From Ignavibacteriota bacterium (GTDB lineage Bacteria > Bacteroidota > Ignavibacteria > UBA10030 > UBA6906): a DNA stretch of 35,952 nucleotides. The translations under genes and the position numbers were made by a program. Within the stretch, counting starts at the first letter, position 1. Each line of letters starts with the position of its first letter. Under the pieces are notes generated by a model. It was not told the DNA's origin. It was given only the letters and a program-made list of their open reading frames with translations, and made no database searches. The DNA lies in assembly GCA_003157485.1 (NCBI GenBank), contig PMJQ01000215.1, forward strand, positions 1-35,952, written 5' to 3'. Shown piece by piece: positions 17,156 through 26,550 of this stretch.

Positions 17156-18016
17156 CTATTCCGGAATCCAGAACGGTTCGCGGGCCGGAACAAATTCCAC
17201 CGGAACATCTTTCACGAACGTTTCAAGCCACCGGACACATTCTTTCATGCCGGATTGTTCCGACGGTATGTGACCGAGGATAATCAGTCCCCTCCTGTTT
17301 CCTTCCGTCACCGCGTCAGCCGCATATTCCACAGTCTCCCATTCATGCGCTTCGCCGATCACCAGTACCTCAACCCCCCGGCGCTGGAAGATATCGCGGT
17401 TGACCTCAAACCCGGGAAAACCCTCCGAGACACCCACCGTCGACACGATCGCGTCAGGATCTCCGACAACCCGAAGCGCGCGGATATCGAGCAGTTTTTT
17501 CAGATCCCCGGCCAGACCCTTGAGCGTCGTCGAGGGGATGTGGAAGACATTCCCGTCCTCCGTGTCCTGAAACTTCTCCCATCCGAGCGCGCGGACCATC
17601 CCGGTCCGTATGCCGTCCGGTCTCCGGGCGTGCCAGTGATCGTGAAAGCGCCAGACGACGAGGTGATGTTCTCGTATGAACTCCGCTTTGGCAAGGAACA
17701 CGGGATCGCGGAGGCTCTCCAGGCGCCCGGTGGAATCCAGGTGACTGTAGAACACCGGTTCATGAGTGATTATGAAATTGTCCCCTCTTGCCGCCGCCCG
17801 CTGAAGGACGTCGAGTGTCGCCATCATTGTCACGGCGATGCCGGTCACCGCGGCATCCGGGTCGCCCGCCTTGAAGACATCTACCGTGGGCTCGTGCCAC
17901 GGGACGCCGACATTCGCCTTGATGCGCTCCACAATCTGAGCGGCAGTCGGCCGCGTCCCCTGAGAAAAAGCTGTCAAGGGCACCATCAACAACAGAACGG
18001 CGATGCAAGATTTCAT
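17156..18016 (-). CDS. exported Nif3-like dinuclear metal-center protein
   Basis: Signal peptide MKSCIAVLLLMVPLTAFSQG; ATVDVLQRA-type region, FIITHEPVFYSHLD, VWRFHDHWHARRPDGI, VGVSEGFPGF, VLVIGEAHEWETVEYAADA. Confidence 0.8.
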   Translation of the reverse strand: MKSCIAVLLLMVPLTAFSQGTRPTAAQIVERIKANVGVPWHEPTVDVFKAGDPDAAVTGIAVTMMATLDVLQRAAARGDNFIITHEPVFYSHLDSTGRLESLRDPVFLAKAEFIREHHLVVWRFHDHWHARRPDGIRTGMVRALGWEKFQDTEDGNVFHIPSTTLKGLAGDLKKLLDIRALRVVGDPDAIVSTVGVSEGFPGFEVNRDIFQRRGVEVLVIGEAHEWETVEYAADAVTEGNRRGLIILGHIPSEQSGMKECVRWLETFVKDVPVEFVPAREPFWIPE

Positions 18017-18185
18017 ATACGCACCGGATCGATCCTTCGGGGGGGGGTCATGCGTTCGCGGTAAGGTACTTCCGTATTGGGCGAAATGCAATTGACGGCG
18101 GGCGTGCGGCGCAAATAATGTGCGGCATGAGCACGACCGGCCGGCGAGGGATCCGGGACACCGGCCGGGAATGCCGGCTGCGGGC

Positions 18186-19532
18186 TCAGGAGGTCCGGGT
18201 GCTCCGTGGTTCCGTCAACATTCCGAGACGGTCTTTCAGCGACGTAATTTCGGTTTCCTGGCGTGCAATCATCGCCCGGAGCTTCACCTGCATCTCCCAC
18301 AGCAGGAGAAGCTGTTCCGATCCTACGGCATGCTTCCCCTTCGCGCTGTCGGCATGCCGGTCCTGCCACCGCTTCATCGCATCGGTCGCCAGAAGAAGAG
18401 TATCGGCGACAAAATCAAGACGATTCAGGCCGGTGGCGGAGATCAAATTCACGTACGGCGGGACAAACCAGAGCGGAATTTCGTATGTCGCCTCCCCGAT
18501 TTCCCTGGGCTCCGGGAGGCGGTACCGAACGCCGTCAAGCAGGTACTCCAGAACGATCCGGTCTTCATCCCCGGGGGCAAATCCGGGAGACACGACGCCC
18601 AGTGCGGCTTTCGTCTGCTGGAATCCTGCGGGAAACGTCCGCGTGGAATCCCACCCTTCCGCTGTAAGACTCCACAAGGGAGGATCGAACCGCGACGAAC
18701 CGGCGTCGTCCCCCCTCCTTTCGTACACGACGATACACTCGCTCCTGTCCACCTGCCAGCTTAACGAGGGAAAAGGAAGCGCGCCGGCCAATTCCCTCAC
18801 AGCGGCAAGAGCATCCTCATCGACAACGGGAATCGATCCAATGTGTCCGCACCTAGGACAGATGGAATTCTCCCAGCCGGCCGCCGCTCCGCTCCGGGCG
18901 CGGATTTCACGGAAGATCCGCTCGACCGGCGTCATCGGCGTCCCCGAGAAGACGATCGCCAGCACGTGCCATCCAGGTCCGAACAACGGAACAAGTTCGG
19001 CCACCCCGAAGGCACGCTGGTGATGATTGACATGACTTCCCATGCCACAGTGCGCGCAGATCATCCGGCCGGCCTGCATGTTCTCCATGAACGGAACGGT
19101 GATAAGAAGGTAACGGCCGGAGGCCCGCTGCAGCTCCGCCAGGGCGCGCGGAAACTGACTGTCCGGGATGTGTTCGATCGTGTCGTTCGCCATGACAAGG
19201 TCGAACGCGCCGTCACCGCATGGGAGCGACGTGATCTGTCCGACCAGTTTTTCCCGCCGGATATGCTTCAGGGACGCTTCACCGACATCGAGGCCGACAA
19301 CGCGGAGATTTCCCGGGAGCGCATTTGTGATGTACCCGTCTCCGCAACCGACATCAAGGACGCTTCCCGCGTCCGGCGGCAGAACTCCAAGGATGTCCCT
19401 CAGGACGTTCATCTGGTACCTGTCGGGACCCAGCCCCCAGATATCCTCTCTTCCGTAGATCGCGACGGGATCGAGGACCGGCGGGGAGAAACCGTTGCGG
19501 GAATCGTCAGCAGCGCCGGGATGATTATTCAT
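18186..19532 (-). CDS. class I SAM-dependent methyltransferase
   Basis: VLDVGCGDGYITNALPGNLRVVGLDVGEASL, FDLVMANDTIEHIPD; also CAHC and CPRC pairs. Confidence 0.85.
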   Translation of the reverse strand: MNNHPGAADDSRNGFSPPVLDPVAIYGREDIWGLGPDRYQMNVLRDILGVLPPDAGSVLDVGCGDGYITNALPGNLRVVGLDVGEASLKHIRREKLVGQITSLPCGDGAFDLVMANDTIEHIPDSQFPRALAELQRASGRYLLITVPFMENMQAGRMICAHCGMGSHVNHHQRAFGVAELVPLFGPGWHVLAIVFSGTPMTPVERIFREIRARSGAAAGWENSICPRCGHIGSIPVVDEDALAAVRELAGALPFPSLSWQVDRSECIVVYERRGDDAGSSRFDPPLWSLTAEGWDSTRTFPAGFQQTKAALGVVSPGFAPGDEDRIVLEYLLDGVRYRLPEPREIGEATYEIPLWFVPPYVNLISATGLNRLDFVADTLLLATDAMKRWQDRHADSAKGKHAVGSEQLLLLWEMQVKLRAMIARQETEITSLKDRLGMLTEPRSTRTS

Positions 19533-21445
19533 GTTTCTCTTTCAGCGTATGCGGGAGCAAAGGGAGTGCGAGCCCCGAGACGCGGAGGAGTGTTCGTGAG
19601 ACCGTCATAGATTCCGACGATCCTGCGCCCCTCCCCGTTTTGCCAGACAAACCTTTCGCTGACTTCCGCAAGCGTCCTGCGGAACCGCTCCCTGTCGGCG
19701 GCGAAGAAACTGTCGATCGCCTGCGCAACCTCCTCCGCGCTTCCCATCGGAAGATTGGCCCCGATCCCCAGCGTCTCCACGAATCGAATCAGCTCCGGAA
19801 GATCGTTGGCGAGTATCGGAAGACCGGCGACGATGAATTCATACAGCTTGTTCGGAGTACAGAATTTCGTGTTCCAGTCGACCGGGGTGTACGGGATCAG
19901 TCCGGCATCCGCGGAGGCGGTGTACCCGAGCAATTCGCTCTGTTTGACTGCGGGATGGAAAAAAACCGTGCGGCCGAGGAGTTGACTTTCGGCTGCGAGA
20001 CCGACCAGATCCCTCCCTCCCCCGTTATCCGGCCCCATAAGTACGAGAGCGACGTCCGACCGGCGGATCAACGTCATCGCACGTATGACGTTTTCCAGAT
20101 TCCTGATTTTTGAAACGATGTTCCCCTGATACAGGAGGATCTGCATTGATTCCGGTATCCCGAGCGATTCCCGAAGTTTGTTTGTCCGCCTGACGGGAAG
20201 CAACCGGGGATCGAACGAAGGACAGTTCAGAATCACCTCGGAGTCGATGCCGTACCGCAGCTTCATCTCGTCGGTCATTGACTGGTTTACGACGATCACG
20301 GCATCGGCACGGGGAGCCAGGTGCGTCTCCATCGCGCTCAGCATCTCTTTTGACTTCCGGACGAACGACTGTTCGGGATAGAGCTCATGGGAATCGTACA
20401 CGACGTAACTCCCGTGATACATCGCGGCCATGAGGGCGACAGGAAGCTGGGGCAAATCGTGGGCGACATACACTCCCGCCGGGTGCTCCAGGGCTTCCAT
20501 GAAGTATCCACGCCGTTCGACAAAGAACCGCCGCCACAGGGGATCGGGAAGGATCGCTTTCACGTGTTCGTTCACGCGGGCGGAGTCGGGCGTCCCGCGG
20601 TCACACCGGACGTCGTACCGGAACGCTCCATCGAAGCAGGGGACAGAGAGCATCCTTTCGTTCACCCTGACGATCCGCAGGTCGGGATAGCATTCCTCAT
20701 CCCAGTACGGGTTGTCGTCCGGCGGTTCCCCGCCGATGACGGTCACTTCCCATCCAGCCTCAAGCAGAGACCGGGCCTCGTCGAGAACCCTCCGGTCGAT
20801 GCGCCGGTCTTCGACAAGCATGACAACGGACCGCGGGTTGCTTCGGTCCGGCGAACTCTTCTCCCTCTTCGACGACTTTTCCCGCATGGAGATTCGTCTC
20901 AAGGAAGCGCCCGCCTCAGAATTATCCGCACGCGTTTCCAGAATCTTCAGATAGAGGAACCGCGCGGAGTCAAAGTCACCCTCAAGTTCATAGGTCTTGC
21001 CGAGGAGGAGACAGATGTCCCAATCGTCCGGATGCGAGCGGAGGACCTCCCGGAGCGTTTCCCGGGCATCCTCGTAGTGTGCGGTCTGGATAAGAGCCAA
21101 CGCCAGCAAACGGGCCGCCTGTGTCGGACAGTTATCGAGCGCAAGCGCGCGGCGGAAAGCCTCGGAGGCGAGCTCGGGCTTCCTTGTGACGGCGTAGCCC
21201 AGCCCGAGCTGCATCTGTATGGCAGCGGAGGACGTGGACATCGCGGCTGCCTTTTCAAGAAAGGGAAGCCACTGTTCCGGGGGGTAACCCAGGCGGAGGA
21301 GGTAACTCCCCGTCCGGGAATGGACTTCCGGATCCCCGGGCGCCTTCGCATACGCCCCCTTCAGGGCCCCGAGAGCTTCGGCCCAGTGCCCCTCCCGCGC
21401 GAATGAATCCGCGGCAACCAGGTCCGCCGTGACATTGCTGTTCAA
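19529..21445 (-). CDS. TPR-repeat / glycosyltransferase (GT4-like) fusion
   Basis: N-terminal TPR-like repeats (ALGAL..AYAKAPGDPEVHSRTGSYLLRLG...); C-terminal GT-B (YVAHDLPQLPVALMAA, LYQGNIVSKIRNLENVIRAM, GYTASADAGLIPYTP, CTPNKLYEFIVAGLPILAND). 4-nt overlap with the downstream methyltransferase. Confidence 0.88.
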   Translation of the reverse strand: MNSNVTADLVAADSFAREGHWAEALGALKGAYAKAPGDPEVHSRTGSYLLRLGYPPEQWLPFLEKAAAMSTSSAAIQMQLGLGYAVTRKPELASEAFRRALALDNCPTQAARLLALALIQTAHYEDARETLREVLRSHPDDWDICLLLGKTYELEGDFDSARFLYLKILETRADNSEAGASLRRISMREKSSKREKSSPDRSNPRSVVMLVEDRRIDRRVLDEARSLLEAGWEVTVIGGEPPDDNPYWDEECYPDLRIVRVNERMLSVPCFDGAFRYDVRCDRGTPDSARVNEHVKAILPDPLWRRFFVERRGYFMEALEHPAGVYVAHDLPQLPVALMAAMYHGSYVVYDSHELYPEQSFVRKSKEMLSAMETHLAPRADAVIVVNQSMTDEMKLRYGIDSEVILNCPSFDPRLLPVRRTNKLRESLGIPESMQILLYQGNIVSKIRNLENVIRAMTLIRRSDVALVLMGPDNGGGRDLVGLAAESQLLGRTVFFHPAVKQSELLGYTASADAGLIPYTPVDWNTKFCTPNKLYEFIVAGLPILANDLPELIRFVETLGIGANLPMGSAEEVAQAIDSFFAADRERFRRTLAEVSERFVWQNGEGRRIVGIYDGLTNTPPRLGARTPFAPAYAERET

Positions 21446-21612
21446 TGAGTGCCTCCAGCTGAGGCAGACATATGTCCAAAGTTAGTGCCAACATGGGTTG
21501 CGCTCGTGTGACGAAATCTCCGATTTTTCGAGGGTTTTTCGGGGGAGAAGCGGGACGGCGTGGCTACTATCATGCAGGTGATCAACGGCTCATCCTGTGA
21601 TGAGCCGATGCA

Positions 21613-21990
21613 GTGGATTCCGAGGAATACTCTGGGGGAAAAATACTCGATCTTGACGAGCATGTCGACCGGATGGAGAAGATGTTCTTCCTCAGGGTGA
21701 CCGGGACACGAGCGACTTCAATGTGGCTCCCGGGGACGTCGGAGAGGAGTTACGGCCGCTGGCCGGGGAGTGAAGATCATCGGCGCAACGAGTCACTACG
21801 CGACGGAGCTCCTCGATGACGGCCCCATTATCGATCAGGACATCATCCGGATATCTCACAAGGATTCGTTGGAGGATCTTATACGAAAAGGGGGAGGGAT
21901 CTGGAACGGCTTGTTCTGGCAAGGGCGCTACGTCTTGATCTCGAGGACCGCGTCCTCGTCCACGGACGTAAGACGGTTGTTTTCTACTGA
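21613..21990 (+). pseudogene. purU: formyltetrahydrofolate deformylase (purU) remnant with internal deletion and frameshifts
   Basis: GGKILDLDEHVDRMEKMFFLRV / [19 protein letters not shown] / [42 protein letters not shown] / [32 protein letters not shown]: PurU N- and C-terminal pieces in different frames. Confidence 0.85.
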
Positions 21991-22065
21991 GGTCGTTCAG
22001 AAGGGCCCGGGGAGGGGCGCCTCAGCACGGCAAAGGATCAGTCTCTTCCCGCAGCGGCGCGGACT

Positions 22066-23388
22066 TCAATTTTCCCACCACGAGACGAGTTCGTAACTGT
22101 CCGAATACGGGAAGAGCGGGGGCTGCCTTGTCGCAAACCGGGGGTCGTTATTGATGCTGTAGGCAAATCCGTTCAAAAGTGTCAGCGGCGGCCCCCCGCT
22201 TGAGAGCCCCAGACTTCCGGCGGTGACCTGCGTGACGCCGCCGTAGAGATTCAGGCGGCCGCTCGCAGGGATGCTCCAGAAATCCTGCGCGGTCAGTTCG
22301 CCGTTCTGACAGTAGATGGCCGCCTGAATGTCAAGCTCCGAGGATGCGGTCCGGGAAAGATCCTCCGTGACGTACGCCATGCGCCCCGCGATGATGCCGA
22401 GCATGTCCGTGGAGGCCGGGTTTGTGACCGGGTTCGTCTTCGCCACCACGTCGCCGTCAATCCAGACGTTCCCCTTGTTTGTCGCCGCACCGGATCCTCC
22501 GAATGCCGCAACCGTTATCTCGCCGTTATACGTTCCCTTGATGTGCACATCGGCATTCTTCACAACGATAACACCGTTCGAGGCCAGGGCGCTCATGAGC
22601 ATCGTCGTGTCCCTGATGCTCCCCCCCGGAGGGATCTGGACACGCACCTGATCGTTGAGAAACGTAAGTGCGACGTCGTTAGACGTCGACGTCTCGTCGA
22701 AGAATCCGCCCCCCAGCGTCGCGGCAGAGGTGAGATTTGTCTGAAGCGCAGACGTGTTCGGACGGCTCTGGTAGATCGGTTGTTCAAATCCCCCTTTGAA
22801 CTGCGGGTCTGCGGAGGGACCGAGATTGGATGGGTGTGATGCCGTCACCTTCTGTGCAAAGTACGGCGTGCCGTCCAGATTGAAGGCACCATTCGTATGT
22901 GCCGGTCCGAATACAGAATCACCCGAGACCTTCCAGTCCTGGGCACCATAGTAGGGTCCATGACTTCCATCAGGCGCAAGATACCCGTTTGTCTCGTTCT
23001 CCGTAAACCAGCTGTACTTCGCGAACTGAACATGATCAAAAACTGCGTCGACGGTGTCGCGGATTACAAGGCCGTTCGCATCGAGCATGCTCGTCCATGC
23101 CACACTCCGCAGCGTCGTCCAGAGCGGCTTTGGCATGTTGGCGAGATAGTAAACCGAATCATGCCCGCCGAAAAAATCGACGCCGAAATTGGAGGGGAAG
23201 ACGGAGTACTTCAGGAGATAGGTGGTGCCGATGTTTGCAGCAGAAACAGCGATGTTGTGCACGCGCGTTGAACCGTAGTACGCGATGTACACATCCATGG
23301 AACTGGCACTTGTCTCGGCAATTCTATTGAGGACCAGCCCGACTATCAGAGTGAATCCTATGACATAGACGATGCTTGATCTGCCCAT
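22066..23388 (-). CDS. DUF4900-like, pilus-assembly (PilX-like) exported protein, tentative
   Basis: 440-aa ORF; N-terminal hydrophobic segment [31 protein letters not shown] followed by low-complexity/beta-rich region. Confidence 0.55.
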   Translation of the reverse strand: MGRSSIVYVIGFTLIVGLVLNRIAETSASSMDVYIAYYGSTRVHNIAVSAANIGTTYLLKYSVFPSNFGVDFFGGHDSVYYLANMPKPLWTTLRSVAWTSMLDANGLVIRDTVDAVFDHVQFAKYSWFTENETNGYLAPDGSHGPYYGAQDWKVSGDSVFGPAHTNGAFNLDGTPYFAQKVTASHPSNLGPSADPQFKGGFEQPIYQSRPNTSALQTNLTSAATLGGGFFDETSTSNDVALTFLNDQVRVQIPPGGSIRDTTMLMSALASNGVIVVKNADVHIKGTYNGEITVAAFGGSGAATNKGNVWIDGDVVAKTNPVTNPASTDMLGIIAGRMAYVTEDLSRTASSELDIQAAIYCQNGELTAQDFWSIPASGRLNLYGGVTQVTAGSLGLSSGGPPLTLLNGFAYSINNDPRFATRQPPLFPYSDSYELVSWWEN

Positions 23389-23555
23389 GGTGCCTCCCCG
23401 CGTCCAGTCCCTCTGGTTGATCCCCCCCTAGCGTATTGCGGCTATAATGCAAGGTAGCAGATTTTTCGCATTTTTCAACCTTTTTGAAGATAAACTTTGC
23501 GGGCTTCTCTCACTTGTGTGCAGTCAAATCCACGGAATATGTATCAATTGAATAC

Positions 23556-24065
23556 TTATTTCTTAGGAGGAAGTTTCCGGGGCTTCCGTTTGACAGGCGA
23601 GATCGATTTCGTTATCGTCTTCCCTTTCAGGGGACTGCCGCCGGGCTTCATTCTCGATAGTGAATATGCATGAGCATCTTTCACAAGTCTCCTGATGTAT
23701 TCCTTTGGGAATTCCTTCTTGTCCCTTACGAGTATGTAACGATACTGATTTCCCTGACCGAGCAGCATCTTCTCAGGATCGCTGATCCGGGAGCCCCAGT
23801 AGAATCCAAAATGAACGTTGTGGCTGCTTCGTCCAATTGCGATGGAACAGAAAGTATCGCTGACCCTGTCCGTGGGCGACCATCCGATAGCAACAGCATT
23901 GTAGTTATCATAGATGAGCTCGTTCGCTCCGGGGTACATTCGCCACACAAACCTCCGGAGCCAGAGGGCGGTTTCCCTGACATCTTCAGGAAATGGTTCA
24001 AGGAATTTCAGCAGGTCTTTTGTATCTTTCTCGCTCATGGAATAAAGTACTGCACTCTCTCGCAA
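23556..24065 (-). CDS. DUF1801 (YdhG-like) domain protein
   Basis: FPEDVRETALWLRRFVWRMYPGANELIYDNYNAVAIGW...KMLLGQGNQYRYILVRDKKEFPKEYIRRLVKDA; start may be the internal ATG of MSEKD. Confidence 0.7.
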   Translation of the reverse strand: MRESAVLYSMSEKDTKDLLKFLEPFPEDVRETALWLRRFVWRMYPGANELIYDNYNAVAIGWSPTDRVSDTFCSIAIGRSSHNVHFGFYWGSRISDPEKMLLGQGNQYRYILVRDKKEFPKEYIRRLVKDAHAYSLSRMKPGGSPLKGKTITKSISPVKRKPRKLPPKK

Positions 24066-24147
24066 TTATCAATGCCGGCCGAACCGGAAACAGGATCAAC
24101 CGAATTCTGTCCCCGTAGTTATTCATAAAACATTCGCGAAAAATGAA

Positions 24148-26430
24148 ATGAAGCAAACACCAGAATCTGGCCATACGCAGACTGGAGTGAAGAGAACCGG
24201 CGCCCGGATTGGGCAATTCCTGTCTCCCGTAAAGCGGCGGATGCTCGACGCCGGAAGAAAGCTCTGGCCAGGCGCCGCAATCGGTGTGACGGCCGGATGG
24301 ATACTTTTTGCAGCGATACTGGGATCGGTCCTCTCTACCGGACTTGGTTCGGGAGCGGACATTGTTCTAAGCGTTGTTGTGGGTTCGATACTCATACTCC
24401 TGGGAAATCTCCTCGTGCTGCTCGCGCTGAAACTCATCAAGAGCCTTCCGGCCCGGTTCCTCACAGCGGTTGTCGCATCAGGCGCCATGTTTCTTGCCGT
24501 CCCCGCATCAGACTTCGGAAAGCTCCTCTTCCTGTTCGCTCTCGCAAACGGGGCGTTGATCGGATTCGCGTGCATCAACGGCCTGCGGAGAGCCGCATCA
24601 ATTGCCATGCTCGCCTTTCTGGCCGCCGGGGACGTTTACGCCATTGCGAATTTCCTCGGCAGTGGAATTCATGAGACCCCGCCTGCCGTGGGTGAACGCC
24701 GCCAGAATGGAGTTTCTCTCCCCGCGGTGGATGATCCATCCGTGAACGGGACGTACCAGACGCGCACACTCTGTTACGGGAGCGGCTGGGACGCGAGGAG
24801 GCCGGAGTACGGACCATCCGTCGCACTGAGGACGCCGACCGTCGATGCCACGCCGTTCCTCGACGACACAACGGGGATCGGGACCACCCTCCGCGAGTGG
24901 TACTGGGGCTTTGATCTCAAGCACTGTCCGCTTAATGCGAGAACGTGGTATCCCGAGGGTGAAGGCCCTTTCCCTCTCGTGTTGATAGTCCACGGCAACC
25001 ACCAGATGGAAAAGTACTCAGAATCGGGGTATGATTACCTCGGAAGCCTTCTTGCAAGCCGGGGATTCATTTTTGTGTCTGTCGATGAGAATTTCCTCAA
25101 CGGCAACTGGGTAAAGGACTATCAGCAGAATGAGAACTTCACGCGGGGATGGCTTCTTCTCGAGCACCTCCAGCAATGGCGGGCATGGAACGCCGCCCCG
25201 GGAAACCCATTCTTCGGAAAAGTCGATACAGACAATATTGCGCTCATCGGTCATTCGCGCGGAGGGCAGGCGGTCGCCATCGCCGCTGCGGTCAACAGGC
25301 TCTCGCGATATCACACTAAAGCGACAATTCCGTTCGAGTTCGGATTTCACATCAGAGGGGTCATCCAGATTGCGCCGAACGATCCGTACGAGCCAACGCA
25401 CGGACACCGCATCGAACTGCGCGACATCAATTACCTTCTCCTTCAGGGCGGGTACGACGGCGACGTGTCGCTGTTCCTCGGCGAACGGCAGTACAACCGC
25501 GTGCACTTTTCCGGAACAGGTGATTTCTTCAAGTCAGCGCTCTACATCCACAGGGCAAACCACGGCCAGTTCAACACCGCATGGGGAAGGGAGGACAACA
25601 TCGCACCGGTCAGCTGGCTGATGAACCTTCGGCCCATCATGCGCCATGAGGATCAGGAGAAGATCGCGAAAATCTACGTCGCAGGTTTCCTCGAGGCCGT
25701 CCTGCACAGGAGAAAGAGCTACGTCCGGTTTCTGCGTGACTACAGGGAGATTGCGGACCGGCTTCCGGAGGACAACTATATCTCGCAGTTCGAAGACTCG
25801 GGGTTCAGGATTATCGACGACTACGAGGAGGGAATGGACGTTGCGGCCGCAACAATGAGCGGGGTGACGATTACCGGCGAAAACCTGAAGACGTGGAGCC
25901 TCAACGGACTGGAGTTCAGAAACTCACACAGTTCACCCCAGGAAAACAACGTTGTCTTTCTCGGATGGGACAGGAAAGATACAACCATAACACACGGGAC
26001 ACCGAAGTACACATTCACCTTTTCCGGAAAGAGAGCAGACTCGCTTTTGCCGGGCAAATCCTCCTCCCTCGCGTTCTTTCTCTGCAGCAACAGGGATGAT
26101 TCGGGCGATTCTCTTGATATCGCCGTGGCGATCGAAGACGCGGCGGGGGAATCCGCCGAGCTCCCGCTGAGCAGATTCGCGAAGATTTCACCCCCCCTCG
26201 CGGCGCGGCTGGGGAAATACGCGTTCATCGACGATTTCGGCGCGTCGAAGCCCGCGGAGCGGGTTCTTCAGAGATTCAGTCTCCCCGTTTCCGCATTCGC
26301 AGCGGCTAACCCGAATCTCAATCCAGCGACCCTGAGGAAACTGAGCTTCGTCTTCGACAGGAGCGCAACGGGAGAAATCGCGCTCGATGACGTGGGGTTC
26401 GAGAGCGCAGAGAGAGAAGACGGACCGTAA
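24148..26430 (+). CDS. membrane-anchored alpha/beta hydrolase with C-terminal beta-rich domain
   Basis: N-terminal TM helices; PFPLVLIVHGNHQMEKYSESGYDYLGSLLASRGFIFVSVDENFLNG; nucleophile elbow ALIGHSRGGQA; C-terminal ~180 aa beta-rich region. Confidence 0.85.
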   Translation: MKQTPESGHTQTGVKRTGARIGQFLSPVKRRMLDAGRKLWPGAAIGVTAGWILFAAILGSVLSTGLGSGADIVLSVVVGSILILLGNLLVLLALKLIKSLPARFLTAVVASGAMFLAVPASDFGKLLFLFALANGALIGFACINGLRRAASIAMLAFLAAGDVYAIANFLGSGIHETPPAVGERRQNGVSLPAVDDPSVNGTYQTRTLCYGSGWDARRPEYGPSVALRTPTVDATPFLDDTTGIGTTLREWYWGFDLKHCPLNARTWYPEGEGPFPLVLIVHGNHQMEKYSESGYDYLGSLLASRGFIFVSVDENFLNGNWVKDYQQNENFTRGWLLLEHLQQWRAWNAAPGNPFFGKVDTDNIALIGHSRGGQAVAIAAAVNRLSRYHTKATIPFEFGFHIRGVIQIAPNDPYEPTHGHRIELRDINYLLLQGGYDGDVSLFLGERQYNRVHFSGTGDFFKSALYIHRANHGQFNTAWGREDNIAPVSWLMNLRPIMRHEDQEKIAKIYVAGFLEAVLHRRKSYVRFLRDYREIADRLPEDNYISQFEDSGFRIIDDYEEGMDVAAATMSGVTITGENLKTWSLNGLEFRNSHSSPQENNVVFLGWDRKDTTITHGTPKYTFTFSGKRADSLLPGKSSSLAFFLCSNRDDSGDSLDIAVAIEDAAGESAELPLSRFAKISPPLAARLGKYAFIDDFGASKPAERVLQRFSLPVSAFAAANPNLNPATLRKLSFVFDRSATGEIALDDVGFESAEREDGP

Positions 26431-26550
26431 GCCCGGTCGGCACATGTGGCCCGGAAGTGCAGGGCTGGAACGAATGTATGTGTGGAATGTAACAACCGCG
26501 TATGACGAGACAATGACGAAACTGTTAAGGATTTATTACTACATTACAGT

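Noticed and set aside
18039-18047. G9 homopolymer upstream of the Nif3-like start (possible phase-variable tract)
   Set aside because: Lies in the likely 5' UTR rather than in the reading frame if the ATG at 18016 is used; a single sequence cannot show length variation.
17255-18064. 269-aa plus-strand ORF opposite the Nif3-like gene
   Set aside because: Mirror ORF of a high-GC coding strand; Arg/Pro/His-rich without domain signals.
20387-21406. 339-aa plus-strand ORF opposite the TPR-glycosyltransferase gene
   Set aside because: Antisense shadow of a well-supported coding sequence.
23417-23448. TTGATC…TATAAT as a sigma-70 promoter
   Set aside because: Spacer is about 20 nt, too long for a standard promoter, and it points away from the neighbouring minus-strand genes with no plus-strand gene nearby.
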